A stretch of 64,000 nucleotides of DNA from Synchiropus splendidus (lineage: Eukaryota; Chordata; Actinopteri; Syngnathiformes; Callionymidae): positions 11,675,001-11,739,000 of the forward strand of contig NC_071335.1 in assembly GCF_027744825.2 (NCBI RefSeq), read 5' to 3'. The position numbers were made by a program, and so were the translations under genes. The notes beneath the pieces are model-generated. The model made no database searches, was not told the origin of the DNA, and was given only the letters and a program-made list of their open reading frames with translations. Of this stretch, positions 27,881 through 39,600 are shown one piece after another. Position 1 is the stretch's first letter. Every line of letters starts with the position of its first letter.

Positions 27881-29045
27881 TTAAGTTTCCAATGGTACGG
27901 GACACATTGACAGACATACCAAGTTGAATGCGTAGAAGCATATCTGAGTCAAAACAACGCAGTCTCCTCTGTTGGAGTAGAAGGAAGTGGGCTTGATGTA
28001 AGCCCAGTCAAAGTTCCGCAGGTTAAGTGACCGCTGACACTTCTGGTCGCTGAGGGCGACAAGGGCCCGCACAAAGGCATATTTGGCTGAGCAGCTGATG
28101 GCTCTCACGGTGCGCACCTTCTCGAAGTGTAGCACGAAACAGGGATCATCCTGGGGGTTAGACAGGAACAGGGTCAGTTCTTTACATCACTTGAGAATTA
28201 TGGACCTATAAAGGTTGAAACATCCAGAACAGAATGATTCGACTACATCAGACAATACCTTAGACATTTGTGACTCGATAGCTTTTCATCTTTTGTGTTT
28301 AAAAAATGAAATCACAAAATAATAATCATGAAAAAAAAAATGTTTAATCTATTTTTTTTTAAAGGAGAAGATGAGATGCTTATCTAGCTTTAAGATTCTT
28401 AACATTGAAGTTGCTGTGGTTGACAAAAGGAAAATAAACATTTTATTTTTCAAATATTCAAAGAAAATTATTATGTTTTTTTCCTGTGGTTATTCAAGTC
28501 AATCAACTGCAGAATATTTTATATTCAATTTAAATATATAACCGTCTAATTAGATGCTCTTATTAATCTGCGTTGCCAGTTCTACTTTGTTCTATAAGGA
28601 TATAATGAGTTTTTTTTTAATTACCACATCAGGGTCGAGACCATCAACAAGGCTCAGGTCTTTCAAGGACCAGATTTCTGTCTTTCTGTAGCACTCCTGA
28701 ATGCTTGACCGCTGGGTTTGAGACTTCTTGCTGCCAGATTTGACGGGAGTCTGGGATATCTGACATCGCACTATACATAACTGCACCACTTTGTTTTTCG
28801 CTGCTGAAAAAAAAAACAAGAACATGTTGATGATGCAAATACGCCTTCTTGTTAAGGCATAAGACAGTAAATCATGTGCCGTCAGCTTTGCTCAGGACGA
28901 CACTGCCTATAAAGAACATTTTACCTGAAACACATAGGAAGTGTCTTCCATGAGACGGCTCCTCGATCTCGATGAACTCGACCAGTCTGTGTTTGGCAGG
29001 TCGGAATAAAACTCTTTGCATCTCCTCCCTCAGAAGAGACGACAT
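27881..29045 (-). CDS. exoc1l: exocyst complex component 1-like protein (complete)
   Basis: Small relative of the N-terminal Sec3-PH domain of exocyst subunit EXOC1, a phosphoinositide-binding fold. Three exons (complement): 28925-29045, 28625-28803, 27881-28150, giving 189 residues. The protein begins MSSLLREEMQRVLFRPAKHR and continues with VEFIEIEEP, FLCVS and LHFEKVRTVRAISCSAKYAFVRA, ending NLVCLSMCPVPLET. This agrees with vertebrate EXOC1L at both ends as I recall it, including the unusual CLSLCPLPL-like C-terminus. The start codon at 29045 is chosen because conservation begins there; the frame stays open upstream through a CA-repeat-encoded run that is not credible protein. It neighbours clock, as EXOC1L does in mammals. 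No role beyond the PH-like fold is established here. Confidence 0.88.
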
Positions 29046-29199
29046 CACTGGCAGATATGTCCCAAAATATTGACCAGGAAAAGTAATAATCCAGGCACAG
29101 TACGATGAAATAATATCATGAGGCCACTTTGACACTTTGCTCTGCACTCCACTCTTCAGACTCTGTGGCTGTGTGGTGTGGGTGGAATGAGCTCTGAAT

Positions 29200-29252
29200 G
29201 CACACACACACGCACACATGCGCGCACACACGCACGCACACACACACACACA
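29200..29252. repeat. (CA)n-rich microsatellite with CG and TG interruptions
   Basis: An alternating purine-pyrimidine tract of CACACA with CGCA/TGCG interruptions lies about 155 bases upstream of the exoc1l start codon. Such tracts can adopt Z-DNA. Confidence 0.9.
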
Positions 29253-29259
29253 GCCTGCT

Positions 29260-30864
29260 GGCATCTGTCTCATCACTCAAACTCTTCTTTCATTACAGCA
29301 CTGTCCTGACAACAACCTGGTCAGGAGGGACTGAGAAAAGTAAAGGGAGCTTTAAAGCCCAACTTTTCATCATCCCATCCTCTCACCGTGTCCGTGAAGA
29401 GCCATTAGAATGCTTCTGATGTTGTTTGCCGTCATTATGGATCCCAGTATTTAGGACCAGTGATGAATGCAAAACCTCACCCCTTTACATTTCTGTGGTC
29501 TCCAAGTCTCTGCACTCATATAAATATATGGATGATGGCACATTGCCAAGTGTTTTCTGTGATTAAACGCTACTTGTGTGGGAAATGGACGTCCCAGAGC
29601 ACTTTGCATGTTTTCCATTATGCTGCCGTAATTCTATCTCCTGGAGCAAGTAGGGCACAGGTACAATTTGGGCTAAAGCACTTAAACCAGGTTTTTTTTT
29701 TTTTACGAGCAACTAAGTCACGTTCTGTTATGGTCATCCCTGTGATCGGAGCTGACGTTATCATGAGTGGCAATTTAGAACCAGGTGGCCACTAGATTGA
29801 ATGTTGCGGGCAACGTGGAGGAGAATCATCCGGACCCATGGAGATGATTTGATTTGTTTGCAGGAAGGAATGTGGTTCCATTGGCTTTGTCACATTTGTG
29901 AAAACATAGATGGGTGGTTCAATAGCTAAGTGCTCTGTTGTGGTAGCTGTTGTTGTTATTGCAGAAGGTATTCGAGGAGGTTCATTTGAAAAGCTTTTTG
30001 CCTCTGAGATGGAAAGAAGAGCGGATCGGCAGGAAGCAGCCACGATAGGAAACGCACAAGTGTTGGATCTTATGAATAACACATGAGCTGCATTGTACTT
30101 ACCTATCAGCGACTCAGTGGATGTCAGTAATAGTGACAGATGTATAGCAACTGTCTCATTTTGCAGTAAGTCACGGGCATTGGCAAATTATGTGCAACAA
30201 TACAGTGATTTTTTTAATGATTTAAAGTTTGCAGATTGAGTGATTCTTTTTTCTGTTCTGGAACTAAATGACAGTTGGGGCATCCATGCTTCAGGGCTCA
30301 GTTAAACACTCATCCATCTTCATGTTCTGGTATATGGCCCTTCATATTCATATTAAACAGCAGCCCAGTTGAAGGTGCGTAAGCAAGCCAGAATTCAATG
30401 CACTAAGTGTAAAGTGAATAGTTTTATTGATGGCGTCTCTACAAGAATCTCAAGGGTTAAACAAATTTGAGACAAACGTGAAATGAAAACCAGATAGATA
30501 AGTTCTCATGCGCTTGAACATTTTATTCAGAGAAAAATTCGCTTTGCTTATAGCTAGGTCAACATAGCAAAAACCTCAGTTTGTACAGGCTGTCAATGAA
30601 ATTGCTAATCCACTAAAAAAAAAATTGGAATGACATACCTCAATTAGATTTGGTCATTTGGACCCAATGGTTATCAATGTTTTTATTGACCTTGAAAGTC
30701 AGAAAATAACCATGTAATGAAACAGCTATTATGACTTCATTACTGTATTTGTGTTGTGGTAAAATCTTTGACCATTTGCAGTATTTATTTGACTTACGTG
30801 CATGAACATTTATTTAGAAATTCATAACTCAGTCTCCTTCTTCTTCTTTTCCTTACGGTTTCTC
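29260..30864. other. intergenic region upstream of exoc1l, no gene recognised
   Basis: AT-rich spacer with a T-run at about 29691-29704. Short reading frames on both strands have no family signature. Nothing further was recognised. Confidence 0.6.
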
Positions 30865-31500
30865 CCTTCGGGGGTCACCACAGCGGATCGTCTTCCTGTC
30901 CTCTGCTTCCTCTTCTCTCAAACCTAACCTCAAACCTCATCTCCTCCTTCACCACCACCATAAATCTCCTCTTTGGCCTTCCTCTCCACCTTCTGCCTGG
31001 CAGTTGCAACCTCAACATCTTCCTACCAATGTACTGGCTCTCTCTGCTCTGTACATGTCCAAACCATCTCCATCTAGCCTCTCTGACTTTGTCTCCTAAA
31101 CACCTGACCACATGTGCTGTCTGTCCCTCTGATATACTGCTTCCTGATCCTATCCATCCTGCTCACTTCAGAGAGAAGCTCAGCATCTTCATCTCTGCTA
31201 CATCTAGCTCTGCCTCCTGTCTTCTCCTCAGTGCCACTGTTTCCAAACCATACAACATTACTGGCCTCACCACTCTTTTGTACACCTTCCCTTTCATCCT
31301 TGCTGACACCATTTTGTCACACATCACACCTGACACCTTTCTCCAATGATTCCATCCTGCCTGCACCCGCTTCTTCATCTCTTTCTCACACCCTCCATCA
31401 CCCTGGACAGTTGAGCCTGAGTACTTCAAATCCCCCACCTTCTTTATCTCTGCATCCTGTTACTTCACCTGTCCACTTGGGTCCGTCTCATTCACACACA
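30865..31500 (-). mobile_element. non-LTR retrotransposon fragment (RTE-like), C-terminal part of the reverse transcriptase ORF, broken
   Basis: Two minus-strand segments match a very common fish LINE protein. Segment 31163-31438 carries KKRVQAGWNHWRKVSGVMCD, KVYKRVVRPVMLYGLETVAL and RRQEAELDVAEMKML. Segment 30875-31111 carries REARWRWFGHVQSRES, YIGRKMLRLQLPGRR and GRPKRRFM. In intact copies these are continuous; here a frame change separates them. The end at about 30840 carries the GAA-rich tail (read on the minus strand). The clade name is my best guess; the retrotransposon nature is clear. Confidence 0.82.
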
Positions 31501-33340
31501 TGTAACTCAGTCAATATCAATAATTAAAAAATAAGCTCAGATCTTTTTTTTATTTGTAATTTCATCATCATTTCATTTACTATTTGCACATGTGAAATCG
31601 TGTTTGTCAGAGATAATTTATTCAAAAATAATGCTCATGTCACAAAGGTCATTCAATGAGTTGACATTTTCTTGTCTTTTCTTTCCTATTCATCAAAATG
31701 CACACGCATAACATTGAAATCTCACCGAGCCATTGTGTTTAAGTGGGCAGTTTTAATTCGAAACCCAATACCCAATATGTACAGTCAGTCCTTATTAGGT
31801 TGAATATTAGATCATTGTGTATCTGACTTTTTATAAGGTGGACGTACTATAAGGACTTAGCGGTGGCTACTATTGATGTCTGAACAACATGAAAATGGGA
31901 AACAGGACGCAGAAATTAAATGATAGTGACATTAAAGTACCAAGATACATTGAATGTAAATTACATACAGGTTATTTATAGACAGAGAGATGATGTGGCT
32001 GAAGCCTCATTATCAGTGTAAGGCCTGAGGCAATCTGGGAAACAAAAGTGAACCATCTCTGCTCTTTGGTGACTTCAAAGATAAGATCATGACATGTTTC
32101 GTGACATGCCTGTGCTGCTGACATGATGAGACCATAAATTAAATTCAAGAGAGCGACATCACTCTCTACCGTTTGGATGGAGAAAATTGACACTTTCTTT
32201 TTGATCTCCCACTAAAATCAGCTCACCAATTTGAGTAATGCTGTTTTTGCCATGATAAGGCCACATCCCAATGTTGTTTCACATTCACTGCCATAATAGA
32301 AACATTAAATGTAAAGAAAATATTTCGTCTAGATGTTGAAAAGGTTAGAAACAAAAGAATAAATAATTGACAATAATGGTTTTATGCTTTAAACGTTTTC
32401 TCTATCTGCTCCAAACACCTCCAGTCTAGTTTTACTTCTACATAACATTTTTAGTTGCCTTCTTGGTGTGATTTTTTAAAACTTAAGTCTACTGTTATTT
32501 CCTAAAAAAAAATAATCATCATAATAATAGCACTAGAAATAGCTGGCATATGTGCAAAAAAACCCACCATAATTTTAGGATTGTTACAGCAAAAACATCG
32601 AGAGAAATTGTAAGTTGAAATACTGTAATTAAACCTGCGTAACTGAGACAGTCTGTTTCATCAGCGCATATGGGCCTCTATTGTAAGGCAGCGTGTCGCG
32701 TCCCTGCAGATGGAACTTGTGGTTTGAAGTGAATAACGCCGGGGTATCGCCTCTCTTTCAAGCAGGACCCTCACAGCGCTACTTCGCCTCCTAGTGGTCA
32801 TTGTTTAATATTACAGGAGTGTCAATACAATAAGGATTTTAAATTAAAAACATGATTTCACATATTAATTTAAAAGGTGTTCAGTTTGACCAAGAACACA
32901 AGCTGCCGGGTACTATGTTGACGAACAAAATATCACTTCATTGCATCCAAAATACGTAAAATGAACCAATCGACATTATTTAGTAATACATATTCGTAAC
33001 TAATCTGTTATTATATGATGTAGGAATCTAGCTTGGGGTGAAATTGAACACGTTTTAATTGTGTAGCTTTCCTTAACAAAACGTTTCTCATGCTTGGGCA
33101 GAACTTACACGACCGGGGTGGTGGAGCAAACCTCAGGCTGTGACCTCAGGCCATGACCCCAGACTGGTCACCAGTGTTGAGCTGGTGAATGTTCTGCATC
33201 ACTTGAAATATAAATAACGTACAGACCATCGACTTGTTTTAATCCATTTCATGCCAGTTTTTGTGTTACAAATTGAAGGACATGACTGCATATCCATTAT
33301 CCCATGGATACATTTTTAACTTTGGTGCCATGTTATTATT
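31501..33340. other. intergenic region, no gene recognised
   Basis: AT-rich sequence between the LINE fragment and the clock promoter area. No conserved reading frame, RNA gene or complete repeat was recognised on either strand. Confidence 0.6.
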
Positions 33341-33393
33341 ATTATTATTTTTATTATTATTACTACTACTACTACTACTACTACTACTAATAC

Positions 33394-33425
<32 letters not shown>

Positions 33426-33446
33426 TAGTTTATTATTATTATTATT
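33341..33446. repeat. compound trinucleotide microsatellite (ATT)n(CTA)n(AAT)n(ATT)n
   Basis: Successive runs of TTA, CTA, TAA and TTA trinucleotides. The ATT and AAT runs are complementary, so a single strand could fold back on itself. It lies just upstream of the presumed clock promoter. Confidence 0.9.
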
Positions 33447-33539
33447 TTGTTTTATTTTATTTTTATTTTTTTACAGTTTTTTACAGATGTTCCTCGCTCG
33501 AAATCTCGACCTGGGTCTTATTCGTTTGGACACCATGAG

Positions 33540-34380
33540 CGCCGGACTAGTTTGGCAGGAAAATCCACAGAAATCCTGGAGTCGTTTCCCCACGGCGAGG
33601 ATCCTGGTCCGTCTACTGTACGGAGCGCGCTCGGTGGCTTCTATTGCGCATGACTGTACAGCGTAAAATGAAGTAGGCCTCCTGTTTTTCTCCCCAACCC
33701 GAGTCCTCCTGGTCCCCGGCGCCACCGCGCTGCAACGTCCCGGCCAGCGAAAACACGGACGCCGCTGTCGCCATATACAAGTAGGTGACGATTCGCGTGT
33801 GCTCCTGGATCAAACGACGGGTGGGGAAGCGGCGCTTATATCTGGTTTCTTGTGTAGCGTGCGGAAGTGAAGCGCAGGCTTCAGGACTGTTTCCTCACGC
33901 TTGAGGGAGAGCAAGGCCCAGTGACCCACATTCTGAGCAGCCTGTGTCTATGTGTACGAGTGGGCGAGCGTGTGCGCGTATCTTCCCCCAGTGTGTGTGT
34001 GTGTGTGTGTGTATGTGTGTGAGCATACATCTGCCGCGAAAATATAGTCACCATCGCCGCCGCTCTTGGAGATTTCTACCCGGTAGATGCGTGTGTTTGG
34101 ATCGACTTGTCTGCAGAAGGATTCCCGCACCAGCGGGTCTCCCCTCTCGATGCTTGTCAGCGGTACTCTTTCTTGAACACATTATTTTGTCTTCGGTGTC
34201 AGTTGTTGCGTGACAGCTTGTGGTCTTTGCGGTGCCTTGCAATTTATAAGGCTTTAATTTGGAGTGTATAAAGCGCATCGACGCGCCAATAGTGTGTTCT
34301 AGCCGCAAGAAACTGGAGCGGAAGATCTTTGGAGTTGCTACTCGGGTTGTTTTCGGTAGCAAGCTTAGTTAGCCTCCTAG
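33540..34380 (+). promoter_or_regulatory. GC-richer segment, presumed clock promoter / first exon area
   Basis: This stretch is clearly richer in G, C and CpG than the flanking AT-rich DNA and lies upstream of the non-coding clock exons. It also contains a (TG)n run at about 33990-34020. No coding frame here has homology. The transcription start cannot be fixed from sequence alone. Confidence 0.4.
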
Positions 34381-35553
34381 CTAGCTATGTGGGTTGCTCT
34401 ATTTCGGTTGTATAACAAACCAATGTGTCACGAAATTGGGGTTTACGAATTGGCTAGTTACCCAGTGGTCGACAAATATACGAGTGTTGTTGAAGTGTGA
34501 GGACAGAACTGGTTTGTATCCACTGTACTCGGTGTACAGTATGCGAATCCTCCATTGAAAAGGCTTAGCCATCAGGAATACGACTGTAGGTCAGGGCACC
34601 GCTTAAGTAGTCACTGTTGTCATTGAGATGGCTGCACTAAATATCTACCCAGCTCTTTTATTGTCGCACGATCCACAGCCATTTGCATACTATTTACATG
34701 TTTTACTCTGTCTGACCTCGCTTTTACATCTGTTTAGGTGACGTTCTCTGGGACTCCGTTTGATACATCTATTGATGTCACGTCTAATTGTCCACTTCAG
34801 AATCGACATATTCTGTAGCTCTTTGACTAAACGTTCGCATTTTGTTTAAAGCGAATGTGTGAACATACTTAAGTTGTTTAGAAATGGTGCGGTGGAGGAG
34901 TTGAAATCATTGAGGCATCCATTTGTGACGAAATGTTGGGTCATAATTACATGAAATCAGATTGAATATTTGTAAACTGCCAAATAAAAAGAGCGACAAA
35001 GTGCAAAGTGTCTGAAATAAGTACAGTCATGTTATTATTGAGCTGTATTTTTTTTGTGTAAAGCTGTAAATATTTAAATATGGCATGTGATGTTTGGATC
35101 ATTTGCTTGTTCCATGTTTCTGGAAACTACATTTTTTTCATTTATCAAATGGTGTTAGCCACTGTTTGCATGCGGAGAGCACACACAAGAACGTATGTGA
35201 AAAGTTATCCTGGTTTTATTCCTCTATTACATACATTTGCGCGTACCTAAATTGTGCTCTGTAGTTTCACTTCTGTGAAGCCCACATTCTTTAATGTGGC
35301 ATTACTTTAAGCTTTGGGAGAATTAAAATGTGTCGCTACATTAATCATGTCAATTAAAATTGTCAAATTGTCAATTGACTAAAATAGAATTTTAGTTATT
35401 CTATGTGACTGTGTACTATGTATTTAATGATGATGTAATTACCATACTCACAATATGATTGGTGAAACAATCACTGACCCAGTTAAAATCTATTGATAAC
35501 AAATACTTTGTTGGTCTGTTTGTGAATGAATTTTGAATTCTTTTTATTCCCAG

Positions 35554-36671
35554 GTTAGGTGTGGCTCACGTGAGGATTTGTCAGTGCCTGAAAGAAAAGC
35601 CTCAAAACAAAAACTTTGCCCTCGAAGAAACATTCCAAAGAGTGAGTCATCACATTTGACAACCGACATCACTTGCTTTCTCAGTAGCAACATGAAATCC
35701 AAGACCTGATTCCGTTTTAGGTCTGCATTTGTATTTTTGGCAGTGGGGAATTGTTGTAGGATCCATAAATCGTCGCACCACAGTGTCCAGGCAGCCGGGA
35801 TAAAAATTGATCTTTGCTGACACTAATGTGACCTCACAATTCATGCTCTGTACTCTGTTCTATTGCAGGTTCTGCCTGCCCACCATGCTTTTTTGTGGTG
35901 TCCTGCCCTTTTGACTTGACCCCTAATGACCACTACTCCAGCTTTGCCCTTAGACCCTTTCAAAGACCCCTGAGAAAGGACGTTCAAAGACAGCGCGCGT
36001 AAATTGCAGTGGGGTAAGTATCATCTCATCTATTGCTATGTGTAATACACAGACAACATTATCCAGGTGCACATTTATGCCAGTAATGATCAAAGCCTAT
36101 TTTGGAATTGGGCACGTTCTTCTTAAAGGATTCCAAAGATTTTTGTAAAATACAAAAACATGATGTTTTGATCAAAGAAAGGAACATATTTATCTGTGTC
36201 ATTGAGGTTGATATAAGAATTCAATATAAACAACTATGGCCAAGAACAATTTTGGTGATGATGTGTTAATAATTGCATTTGGTGGAAAACTCCAAAGTGT
36301 TCTTCTTTAATCATTGATATATATAGCTTTCATTGGAAATAAAATACTGTAAAATAATAAATCAATTTAAAAGCCTTTTATGCGCCAAAATGTTGTCATT
36401 ACAATTTTACATTTTTTTCCAAGAATTTTGCTTTGTTACAGTGTTTTTGTTTGCATTGTACATTCTACATAATGTCGCTGGATGTGGATATACACATTCT
36501 ATGTTTTCCATATTGTCTATTGCTCCTCCTATTCATCAAGTAAATACTGTACATAACTTTGTTTCACCAACTTACATTTTAGGTGGCCTTCCAAATGCCT
36601 ACCTCACGCCTAAAGAGCAAGTCACTGCAGCCACAGCCCTGATAAACCGCCGCCATGACATCAAGCATAGG
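35554..36671 (+). other. clock: non-coding 5' exons of clock (inferred)
   Basis: Three segments are bounded by good splice sites: 35554-35641 (acceptor TTTTTATTCCCAG, donor GTGAGT), 35869-36013 (acceptor TATTGCAG, donor GTAAGT) and 36583-36671, whose last 17 bases are coding. The first contains a palindromic CACGTG E-box at 35567-35572. Vertebrate CLOCK genes have several untranslated first exons, which agrees. Which are really used needs transcript data. Confidence 0.5.
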
Positions 36672-39600
36672 GTATGTTGAGACCCTCTTAGTGAGCACCA
36701 CTTATGGGTGCAGTATGGGAATGCAGATTATTTAGGTGTAAATAATACGCTGGCTCCGTTAGATCCAGAGATACTGTGATAAATCCACAGTAGTTTTCCA
36801 TGTGTCTTTGTATACACATGAGAATATTTATGTGATTTCAAGACCCGTTGACTTTAATTTGTTGAAGAAGTAAGGGAATTAATAATAAGAGTTCTGAAAG
36901 TAGTCAGAGAAATAGTTGAGATCAAGTCATTTTGGTGTAAAAATGTTACTCCCAGTATGCAGTATAATAGTCTCAATATTAGCTGTCTATGTATCTCTCC
37001 GGAAAACACAGTTGGCTAATGACATTTTTGTCCCCCAGGGATGATTGTAGCATCTTCGATGGGTTCATGGAAGAAGATGAGAAAGACAAAGCAAAACGGT
37101 GAGCAAAATACCCCCCCCTGTCTGAAATGAAAGCACAAGTTAGTCCAAGTCAATTCTATATTAATCCATGCATGAATTTGCAGAGTGTCCCGTAACAAGT
37201 CGGAGAAGAAACGACGAGACCAATTCAATGTCCTCATCAAGGAATTGGGCACAATGTTGCCCGGCAACACCAGAAAGATGGATAAATCCACCATCTTACA
37301 GAAGAGCATTGACTTCCTGTGTAAACACAAAGGTCAACACTGATTTATTAACACTTGTTTTCTGGCCTAGATCTTACACATATCCCACTCTTGTAATAAG
37401 TACTGTGTAACACTTGTTTTCTCGATATTGCTTTACATTTAAATGTAATTAAATGTAACTGTTAATAGTTTAGGATATTCAACGCTTGAATTTATCTTAT
37501 CTTGTTTCTAGACTGTTATCTCTGTTAAACTGTCTTCTTTTCCCTCTGATCTTTGCGCTGTCAATACCTTTTTGTAACCTGCAGTAACTTCATTTTACAC
37601 TGAACAGACCCTTTTGTTTTCTGAATTGGAGATTAAAAGAAAAAATAATGTTTGCTTCACTTCAGAAATCGCAGCTCAGTCCGAGTCCTGTGAGATTAGG
37701 CAGGACTGGAAGCCACCTTTTCTCAGCAACGAGGAGTTTACCCAGTTGATGCTTGAGGTGAGGGACGCTGATTCAATCTGAATCTTTAGCAGATGTAGAA
37801 CTAGAAGTCAATGTGGACAACGTTTGACTGCAGCAACATTAGGAAAGTTCTATGTTCAGTTCCAGGTGACATCTGGTTGTCATTGTCTGACAAGCGAAAT
37901 AGATGTTTCACATTTGTAGCTACAAATTTACAGCCAGCTTTATATCCTGAATACAAAGTTTTACCTGTGTTTATTTCTGACATTAGTTTTGCCTCAGTTC
38001 CCAATGAGTCATTGATATATCTCTAAAAGCATTCTCTAAATGTACATTAATAAAGTCGTGTCAGCATGTTGGGAAGTGACGATTGATTCCTCTCAAAATA
38101 TTTGTTGACAGAAAATAAGTCTGGTCTATTATGAAGCTGCCATGTCAACTCTTTATATTTAATGGTATAATAGAATAAGTCTAACTAATATTTGCTTTCA
38201 TAGGCCCTTGATGGCTTCTTCATAGCAATAATGACTGATGGCAACATCCTTTACGTCTCTGAGAGTGTCACTTCCTTGCTAGAACACTTTCCGGTAAGTC
38301 AACTGTTTTTCATTTTTCCAATTGAATATTTGTTTTCTTTTTTTTTCCAATGCGCTTGAATGGTTCGTCCTGATATTTAGGCGGCTAGCTCGTGTGAGAG
38401 TTGACAACGGAGCCTAAAGTGCTTTCTGTTTTCCGCCCAGGCTGACTTGGTAGACCAGAACTTGCTAAACTTCCTCCCCGTCGGTGAACATTCTGATGTC
38501 TACAAAACTTTGTCTACACACCCTGGTGACACAGAGAGCCTTGGCTCAGATTATTTTAAGAGTAAGTAACTCTTCATTTTTGAGTTTTTGATTTGACGAA
38601 TGTCTTTTGGGTTGCTGCATATATCAGCTGCTTTAGACTTTTAATAGAGGTTAGAGTTGAGTTTCATGTCATACAATGAAGCATCTAGTCATGCCTGATT
38701 TTAAGACTAACTCAGGAGCTAAACAATCTTTTTGGGAAAAATTAATCTGTACAAATTATCCTTGAGTGCTCAAATAATGAGTCTGTATTTAACTGCTCTG
38801 CTTGTTTGTTCAACAATGACGTGTGATTTTTAATTATTTTGACTGAATTAATTTACTTTGTTAATATAGTTGTATAAGCAAACGTTTGCTGTTTTTTTAA
38901 CCAGGTAAAAACTACTTGGAGTTTTGCTGCCATATGCTTCGAGGGTCAATTGACCCTAAGGACCCCCCTGTCTATGAATATGTTAAGTTTATTGGAAACT
39001 TCAAGTCCCTTAGCAATGGTAAGCAATAATCATATCATCTCAATATGCCTTTACATTGCAAGGGGCTTCTTCACCTTTTAAACTACTTCTGCTCTTGTCC
39101 AGTTCCTAACATAACCAGGAACGGTCTGGCAGGGGTTTTGCAGCGATCACTACAGCCTGCCTTTGATGACCAGGTGTGCTTTGTAGCCACTGTCCGACTC
39201 GCCAAACCTCAGTTCATTAAGGTGGTTACAGACTTTTCGTTTGCCATCATTTATCTATTGTGTATGAAATGAAAGCAACAGTGTAAAATCTTTCCTTCAT
39301 TTTGCTCTCTCTTTTTGTGCGTTCTATTCTACAGGAGATGTGCACAGTAGAAGAGCCCAATGAAGAATTCACCTCGAGACACAGCCTTGAATGGAAGTTT
39401 CTGTTTTTAGATCATAGGTAAATAAACACCATAGTACTCACTGTCACTGACATTTTTTATTTCAATCTGTTGCAGAATTCAGTTAAAACCCAGTGCAATT
39501 CGGTTTGACCATGTCTAATGTTTTCCCCTCGCAGAGCTCCACCAATCATTGGCTATCTGCCATTCGAGGTTCTGGGGACGTCAGGGTACGATTATTACCA

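Noticed and set aside
29045..29276. N-terminal extension of exoc1l upstream to 29276
   Set aside because: The extension is encoded by the CA microsatellite (VCACVCARMCACVC) and is not found in EXOC1L; the conserved start is MSSLLREEM at 29045.
31029..31527. Plus-strand Ser/Leu/Thr-rich ORFs
   Set aside because: They are the reverse strand of the RTE-like LINE fragment, whose minus-strand protein is clearly recognisable.
33120..33175. Possible nuclear receptor (ROR-like) half sites TGACCTC/TGACCCC upstream of clock
   Set aside because: The half sites are separated by 7 bases and are common by chance; no conservation can be assessed.
36333..36680. Longer plus-strand ORF reading into the clock start exon
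   Set aside because: It runs through an intron and reads the exon 36583-36671 in a different frame from the one that continues into [13 protein letters not shown].
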